From Poseidonocella pacifica (GTDB taxonomy: Bacteria; Pseudomonadota; Alphaproteobacteria; Rhodobacterales; Rhodobacteraceae), in NCBI RefSeq assembly GCF_900111875.1, contig NZ_FOJU01000003.1, positions 558,001-622,000 on the forward strand: a stretch of DNA of 64,000 nt. Direction: 5' to 3'. A program made the position numbers and the translations under genes. Positions within the stretch are counted from its first letter, which is position 1; each line of letters begins with the position of its first letter. Below, piece by piece: positions 61,064 to 64,000 of this stretch. The notes beneath the pieces were generated by a model. That model saw only the letters and a list, made by a program, of their open reading frames with translations. It was not told the origin of the DNA and did no database searches.

Positions 61064-61348
61064 TCAACCGCCCTGCTCTCGCTCCGCCAGACGGTCGATC
61101 TCGCCCATGCGCCAGAGATGCACCTCCCGAGCAAGCCGGATCGTTGGCTTGGCCATGAAACAAAGCGAGCCGATCACGAAGAGCCAGATCGCCGCCGTCT
61201 CCGTCTGCTTCCAGAAGAACAGGACAGAACCTACGGTGAAACAGAGCGCCGCCGTGAAATCTACACCGGTATAGGCCAGTTCATAAAGCGCATAGACCCG
61301 CTCAGCATCAGCGCTGCGGGTGCGACTGGAGTGGCGGAACAGTTTCAT
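61064..61348 (-). CDS. YrhK-like small membrane protein
   Basis: This 94-residue protein has two predicted helices (about 27-46 and 53-70) and the YrhK-type stretch FTVGSVLFFWKQTETAAIWLFVIGSLCFMAKPTIRL in two parts. GGAGG six bases upstream of ATG 61348 decides the start over the longer ORF. It is inserted between pheS and pheT, in the same orientation. Function is unknown. Confidence 0.8.
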   Translation of the reverse strand: MKLFRHSSRTRSADAERVYALYELAYTGVDFTAALCFTVGSVLFFWKQTETAAIWLFVIGSLCFMAKPTIRLAREVHLWRMGEIDRLAEREQGG

Positions 61349-61448
61349 CCAAGGCCTCCTTCTGGGAGGGAAAAATGGGGCGCGCCAAGTTTGGATCAAG
61401 TTTGCACACAAGCCTCGCCGCTTCGCGGTTCATTCACCCAAACAGGAA

Positions 61449-62522
61449 CTAGCCACTCAGGCCCCCATGCAGCGTCGGCACCTCCAGCGCGCCGAAACCG
61501 TAGTGCCGCAGCCAGCGCAGGTCGGAATCGAAGAAAGCGCGCAGGTCGGGGATGCCGTATTTCAGCATGGCGATCCGATCGATACCCATGCCGAAGGCAA
61601 AGCCCTGCCACTCGGCCGGATCAACGCCCGCCGCCGACAGCACCTTGGGGTGGACCATGCCCGAGCCCAGAACCTCAAGCCAGCCATCGCCCTGCCCGAT
61701 CTTCAACTGACCGTCTTCCCAGGAACACTGGATATCGACCTCGGCCGATGGCTCCGTGAACGGGAAGTGCGACGCGCGAAAGCGGGTCTTGATGCCCTCG
61801 ATCTCGAAGAAGGCCGAGAAGAACTCTTCCAGCACCCATTTCAGGTTCGCCATCGAAATGTCTTTGTCGATCGCAAGGCCCTCGACCTGATGGAACATCG
61901 GCGTGTGCGTCTGGTCGTAATCCGCGCGGTACACCCGGCCCGGCGCGATGATCCGGCAGGGCGCGCCGTGTTTTTCCATATGCCGGATCTGCACCGGCGA
62001 GGTATGGGTGCGCAGCACATGCGGCGGGCGGTTGTCGCCCTCGGCGCGGTGCATATAAAACGTGTCCATCTCGGCCCGCGCGGGGTGATGGCCGGGAATG
62101 TTCAGCGCGTCGAAGTTATACCAATCGGTGTCGATCTGCGGACCTTCGGCGACGGAAAATCCCATCTCGGCAAAGATTGCGGTGCATTCTTCCCAGACCT
62201 GACTGACCGGGTGGATCGATCCCCGTCGCTGAGGCCGGACCGGCAAGGTCACGTCAAGCCACTCCGCCCGCAACCGCTCATCCAGCGCCTTGTCGGCAAG
62301 CGCCACCTTCTTCGCAGCCAGCGCGGAATTGATCTCATCTTTCAGCGCGTTGAGCGCCGGTCCAGCGACCTGCCGCTCTTCAGGGGTCATCTTACCCAGC
62401 TCGCGCATCTTGAGGCTGACTTCGCCCTTCTTGCCGACGGCCTGTACACGCAACGTCTCAAGCGCCGACTCGTCAGCGGCATCGGCAATGGCGGCAAGGT
62501 ATTTGTTGCGCAGATCGTCCAT
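61449..62522 (-). CDS. pheS: Phenylalanine--tRNA ligase alpha subunit
   Basis: This 357-residue class II synthetase has an N-terminal coiled-coil tRNA-binding arm (about 1-90). Motif 1 lies around [19 protein letters not shown], and the motif 2 region reads [13 protein letters not shown]. Motif 3 is [25 protein letters not shown] six bases before ATG 62522 decides against the adjacent in-frame TTG 62525. Confidence 0.97.
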   Translation of the reverse strand: MDDLRNKYLAAIADAADESALETLRVQAVGKKGEVSLKMRELGKMTPEERQVAGPALNALKDEINSALAAKKVALADKALDERLRAEWLDVTLPVRPQRRGSIHPVSQVWEECTAIFAEMGFSVAEGPQIDTDWYNFDALNIPGHHPARAEMDTFYMHRAEGDNRPPHVLRTHTSPVQIRHMEKHGAPCRIIAPGRVYRADYDQTHTPMFHQVEGLAIDKDISMANLKWVLEEFFSAFFEIEGIKTRFRASHFPFTEPSAEVDIQCSWEDGQLKIGQGDGWLEVLGSGMVHPKVLSAAGVDPAEWQGFAFGMGIDRIAMLKYGIPDLRAFFDSDLRWLRHYGFGALEVPTLHGGLSG

Positions 62523-62631
62523 CAAAGGCCTCCAGCTTCCACGCCCGCCTGACTAGCGACAGCCGCCACCGGGCGCAAGCCGCTAGGCCGCCGCAGCAGG
62601 ATCATGCCCCACGCGGGGTCGGGACCACCGC

Positions 62632-62667
62632 AAAACGAAAAACGCCGCAGGCAGGACCCGCGGCGTT
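62632..62667 (-). terminator. Intrinsic terminator of rpmI-rplT
   Basis: On the minus strand AACGCCGC pairs with GCGGCGTT (loop of 11), followed by TTTCGTTTTG. It lies 24 bases past the rplT stop. The gap to pheS contains nothing else recognisable. Confidence 0.85.
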
Positions 62668-62691
62668 CAAAACTCTCTTACCCTGACGGGA

Positions 62692-63054
62692 TCAGGCCAG
62701 TGCGGCCTTCGCCTTGTTCACGATCTCGCCGAACGCGGCGGGCTCATGCACGGCCAGATCGGCCAGAACCTTGCGGTCCACTTCGATCCCCGCAAGGGAC
62801 AGGCCGTTGATGAAGCGCGAATACGTCAGCGCCTCGTCATGGCTGCGCACCGCGGCGTTGATCCGCTGGATCCACAATGCGCGGAAATTCCGCTTGCGGT
62901 TCTTACGGTCGCGCGTGGCGTATTGGTTCGCCTTGTCGACGGCTTGGGTTGCCGTGCGGAAGGTGTTCTTGCGGCGGCCATAGTAACCTTTGGCGGCCTT
63001 GATAACCTTCTTGTGGCGGGCGTGTGTGGTAGTTCCACCTTTAACTCGGGACAT
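62692..63054 (-). CDS. rplT: 50S ribosomal protein L20
   Basis: This 120-residue basic protein has a long N-terminal helix start [28 protein letters not shown], the central [23 protein letters not shown], and a globular C-terminus. AAAGGAGG precedes the ATG. It follows rpmI by 14 bases; L20 often represses its own operon, but infC is not upstream here. Confidence 0.97.
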   Translation of the reverse strand: MSRVKGGTTTHARHKKVIKAAKGYYGRRKNTFRTATQAVDKANQYATRDRKNRKRNFRALWIQRINAAVRSHDEALTYSRFINGLSLAGIEVDRKVLADLAVHEPAAFGEIVNKAKAALA

Positions 63055-63068
63055 GTCTCAAGCCTCCT

Positions 63069-63269
63069 TTAGCGGTCGTAGGGCATAAAGCCCTTGACGA
63101 TCTTGGCATCCGGCGCGGACAGGGTCGTTGTGCCCCGTGCATCGCGAATGAATTTCTTGTGGCGCTTGATCATGCCGTGACGCTTGCCGGCCTGTGCTGC
63201 GAGCACCTTGCCGGTGGCGGTCGTCTTGAAGCGCTTCTTCGCGCTCGACTTGGTCTTCATCTTAGGCAT
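63069..63269 (-). CDS. rpmI: 50S ribosomal protein L35
   Basis: The 66 residues begin [21 protein letters not shown], the L35 signature, and end ...[15 protein letters not shown] just upstream decides ATG 63269 over the longer frame to 63332. The 120-base gap upstream (63270-63389) holds the promoter region, but I see no confident -35/-10 pair there. Confidence 0.97.
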   Translation of the reverse strand: MPKMKTKSSAKKRFKTTATGKVLAAQAGKRHGMIKRHKKFIRDARGTTTLSAPDAKIVKGFMPYDR

Positions 63270-63389
63270 TTCCGTCTCCTCGGAAGTCGGTCGGGAACGC
63301 GACTCGGCATGCCATCCGGGCCGGCCGCGCATGAGTGGGCGCAGATACGATACTTCCCCATGGGTGGCAAGGGCGTAGAGCGGTTTTTC

Positions 63390-63614
63390 TCAGGGCAGCA
63401 CCCGAGCGATGACATCGATCACCGCTTCGGAGGCCAGATGCAGATCCCGCAACGCCGGCTTTGACCAAAGAGCCCATCCCATCAGGCCTGCTCCAGCGAA
63501 AAAGAGCGCCGTTGAAACCTGAGGGGCGCGCCGTTCGACCAATGCATTGAGAAGAACCGGCAGGCTGAGCGCGGCAAAGACCACGCCCAGCACCAGAGCC
63601 AGTTCCGCCCGCAA
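63390..63614 (-). CDS. Small hypothetical membrane protein downstream of pyk
   Basis: This protein has about 74 residues and two hydrophobic segments (about 5-24 and 33-51) separated by NALVERRAPQVS. The start is probably TTG 63614, six bases past the pyk stop, without a clear Shine-Dalgarno; internal GTG codons are alternatives. It is likely co-transcribed with pyk. No family is recognised. Confidence 0.55.
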   Translation of the reverse strand: MRAELALVLGVVFAALSLPVLLNALVERRAPQVSTALFFAGAGLMGWALWSKPALRDLHLASEAVIDVIARVLP

Positions 63615-63620
63615 GGGATC

Positions 63621-64000
63621 TTACTCGTCTTCGGAGGCGAAGATAAGCCGCTCATCGCACGGCGCGACCCGCAGGATGTTCGTGGTGCCCTTCACGTTGA
63701 AGGGAACACCGGCGGTGACCACGATAAAGTCCTTCTCGTCCGCATAGCCAAGCTTGCGGGCCGCACGGGCCGCGCCAACCACGGCCATTTTGAAGCGCGA
63801 GACGATTTCTTCGGACACCACGCATGTGGTGCCCCAGCTCAGCGCAAGGCGGCGCGCTGTGGCAACCTTGGGCGACAGCGCGATGATCGGAACACGAGGC
63901 CGCTCTCTCGCGGTCAGCGCACCGGTGGTGCCGCTATCGGTGAAGCAGCAGATCGCCTTGATGTCGGTCGCTTCGGCGATTTCGCGCGCGGCAGAGACGA
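63621..64000 (-). CDS. pyk: Pyruvate kinase, C-terminal part (5' end outside the window)
   Basis: The frame is open to the window edge and shows about 125 residues of the C-terminal domain: EIAEATDIKAICCFTDSGTTGALTARERPRVPII in two parts, ATARRLALSWGTTCVV, and FIVVTAGVPFNVKGTTNILRV. These match pyruvate kinase, which makes pyruvate and ATP from phosphoenolpyruvate. The catalytic barrel lies beyond base 64000. Confidence 0.93.
   Translation of the reverse strand, partial: VSAAREIAEATDIKAICCFTDSGTTGALTARERPRVPIIALSPKVATARRLALSWGTTCVVSEEIVSRFKMAVVGAARAARKLGYADEKDFIVVTAGVPFNVKGTTNILRVAPCDERLIFASEDE

Overview
The window looks like chromosomal DNA of a Rhodobacteraceae/Roseobacter-group alphaproteobacterium. 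The pointers are high GC throughout, a FnrL-type regulator of 248 residues, ccoNOQP and ccoGHIS, TrcR, COQ9, a YejABEF importer and a short alphaproteobacterial SRP RNA. It contains no rRNA or tRNA that I could recognise, and no insertion sequence, prophage or CRISPR array. Both ends cut genes: a HAD hydrolase on the left and pyruvate kinase on the right.

Layout. (1) 1-14.8 kb is a microaerobic respiration island. ccoGHIS and ccoNOQP encode the cbb3 oxidase and its assembly factors. They are followed by a universal stress gene, fnrL and the oxygen-independent haem gene hemN. Four FNR-type boxes (TTGAT/C-N4-A/GTCAA) sit upstream of ccoG, ccoN, uspA and between fnrL and hemN. A LysR gene and a tiny divergent ORF separate the two cco operons. 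(2) 14.8-20.5 kb is a yejABEF peptide/microcin-C-type ABC importer. (3) 20.7-30.9 kb is housekeeping: membrane-anchored cytochrome c, pheA, a PAS protein, nudC, a 5'-nucleotidase-like phosphoesterase, SRP RNA (ffs), a zinc peptidase, dnaX, ybaB and recR.

(4) 30.9-49.1 kb is the accessory highlight: a complete-looking system for pectin oligomers. A divergent unit (kdgK-gntR versus uxaC-kduI-kduD-uxuB-uxaA) handles monomers. An AraC regulator faces an operon encoding a GH4 enzyme, a TogMNAB-like oligogalacturonide importer, a GH28-GH105 fusion enzyme and a CE8 pectin methylesterase. None of the polymer-attacking enzymes shows a signal peptide, and no pectate lyase is present. The inferred flow is import of short, possibly methylated and unsaturated oligogalacturonides, then cytoplasmic demethylation and exo-cleavage. 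Galacturonate then goes through UxaC, a UxuB-type reductase and UxaA. Unsaturated ends go through KduI and KduD. Both routes meet at KDG, which KdgK phosphorylates. KDPG aldolase is not in the window.

(5) 49.1-64 kb is mixed core: ornithine/lysine decarboxylase, a PfkB kinase, trcR, RNase T2, quinone oxidoreductase, coq9, rpsU, a second yejA-like binding protein, mscL, ytoQ, pheT-yrhK-pheS, rplT-rpmI, a small membrane protein and pyk. Several hairpins, some followed by T-runs, delimit these units.
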